Source: CAYFJO01 sp964343305 | GTDB lineage: Bacteria > Planctomycetota > Planctomycetia > Pirellulales > Pirellulaceae | Length of the DNA: 5,987 nucleotides | Reading direction: 5' to 3' | Assembly (NCBI GenBank): GCA_964343305.1 | Contig: CAYFJO010000602.1 | Coordinates: 1 to 5,987 of the forward strand | Shown: piece by piece, positions 5,796-5,987 of the stretch | Position numbering within the stretch: the first letter of the stretch is position 1 | How the letters are laid out: each line of letters opens with the position of its first letter | Notes under the pieces: generated by a model | The model's input: the letters and a program-made list of their open reading frames with translations, nothing else | Database searches by the model: none | What the model was told of the DNA's origin: nothing | Made by a program: the position numbers and the translations under genes

Positions 5796-5987
5796 ATGAA
5801 ATCGATTGGAACGACCGCACTGATTCTCTCGACTTTGATTCTTCTAACAAGCGTCGCGTCTGCCGGACACAGGCAGCGGATGTCAGAAAAGAAAGCTTAC
5901 GACACGATTCGCGCGAGTCTTCATTTGCACTTGTACGACGTGGCCGCTGACACTCCATCTTCCGATTCTAATTCGTACGAGCGATCG
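5796..5987 (+). CDS. Secreted protein of unknown function (N-terminal 64 residues; 3' end outside window)
   Basis: I read an open frame from the ATG at 5796 to the window edge without a stop. The start is supported by GAGG (5787-5790) five bases upstream. Residues 1-22 make a standard signal peptide: MKSIG, a hydrophobic core TALILSTLILLTSV, and an ASA|GH cleavage site, so the product should leave the cytoplasm. The visible mature part contains a basic stretch (HRQRMSEKK), a helix-prone segment with alternating histidines (SLHLHLYDV) and the start of a Ser/Asp-rich, possibly disordered region (TPSSDSNSYERS). No family is recognisable from so short a piece. It follows the kinase in the same direction after 221 bases, which is compatible with either a separate transcript or a long operon. 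Confidence 0.7.
   Translation, partial: MKSIGTTALILSTLILLTSVASAGHRQRMSEKKAYDTIRASLHLHLYDVAADTPSSDSNSYERS

Overview
The window looks like bacterial chromosome from a planctomycete, most likely a Pirellula/Rhodopirellula-type lineage. This is inferred from three things: the style of the Ser/Thr kinase (FGRYEVLQLLGEG entry, HRDLKPANI, a C-terminal EF-hand pair with DANGD and DSNRDG loops), periplasmic multiheme cytochromes with conventional signal peptides, and abundant GTAG-footed hairpin repeats between genes. No database search was possible, so the lineage is an inference.

Left half (about 1-3199, minus strand): three genes run leftward in the order reductase, cytochrome 1, cytochrome 2. The reductase (1940-3199) is a membrane-anchored FAD/NAD(P)H module resembling the reductase half of flavohemoglobin, followed by a plant-type 2Fe-2S ferredoxin domain. 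Thirty-six bases downstream is a secreted tetraheme c-type cytochrome of the cytochrome c554 type (794-1903). After a 126-base gap holding a hairpin repeat comes a second, clearly paralogous tetraheme cytochrome (667 down to the window edge, truncated). Together they suggest an electron-transfer module taking electrons from NAD(P)H and/or passing them through periplasmic hemes. The substrate is not visible; nitrogen oxides are a reasonable guess from the families involved.

Middle (3200-3672): no convincing gene. It holds two inverted-repeat elements (3225-3334 and 3537-3613). With a third at 653-765, these form a coherent set. Each is a pair of inverted units, each unit is GTAG followed by a small hairpin, and two of the three share the same TTC-GCCA-GAA hairpin core. 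This is the architecture of REP/BIME elements mobilised by RAYT (Y1) transposases.

Right half (3673-5987, plus strand): a 633-residue transmembrane Ser/Thr protein kinase with an intact catalytic core, one membrane segment and an extracytoplasmic tail ending in two canonical EF-hand loops. It is followed, after 221 bases, by the start of a secreted protein of unknown function that runs off the window. The kinase is divergent from the redox operon and no regulatory link between them is visible.
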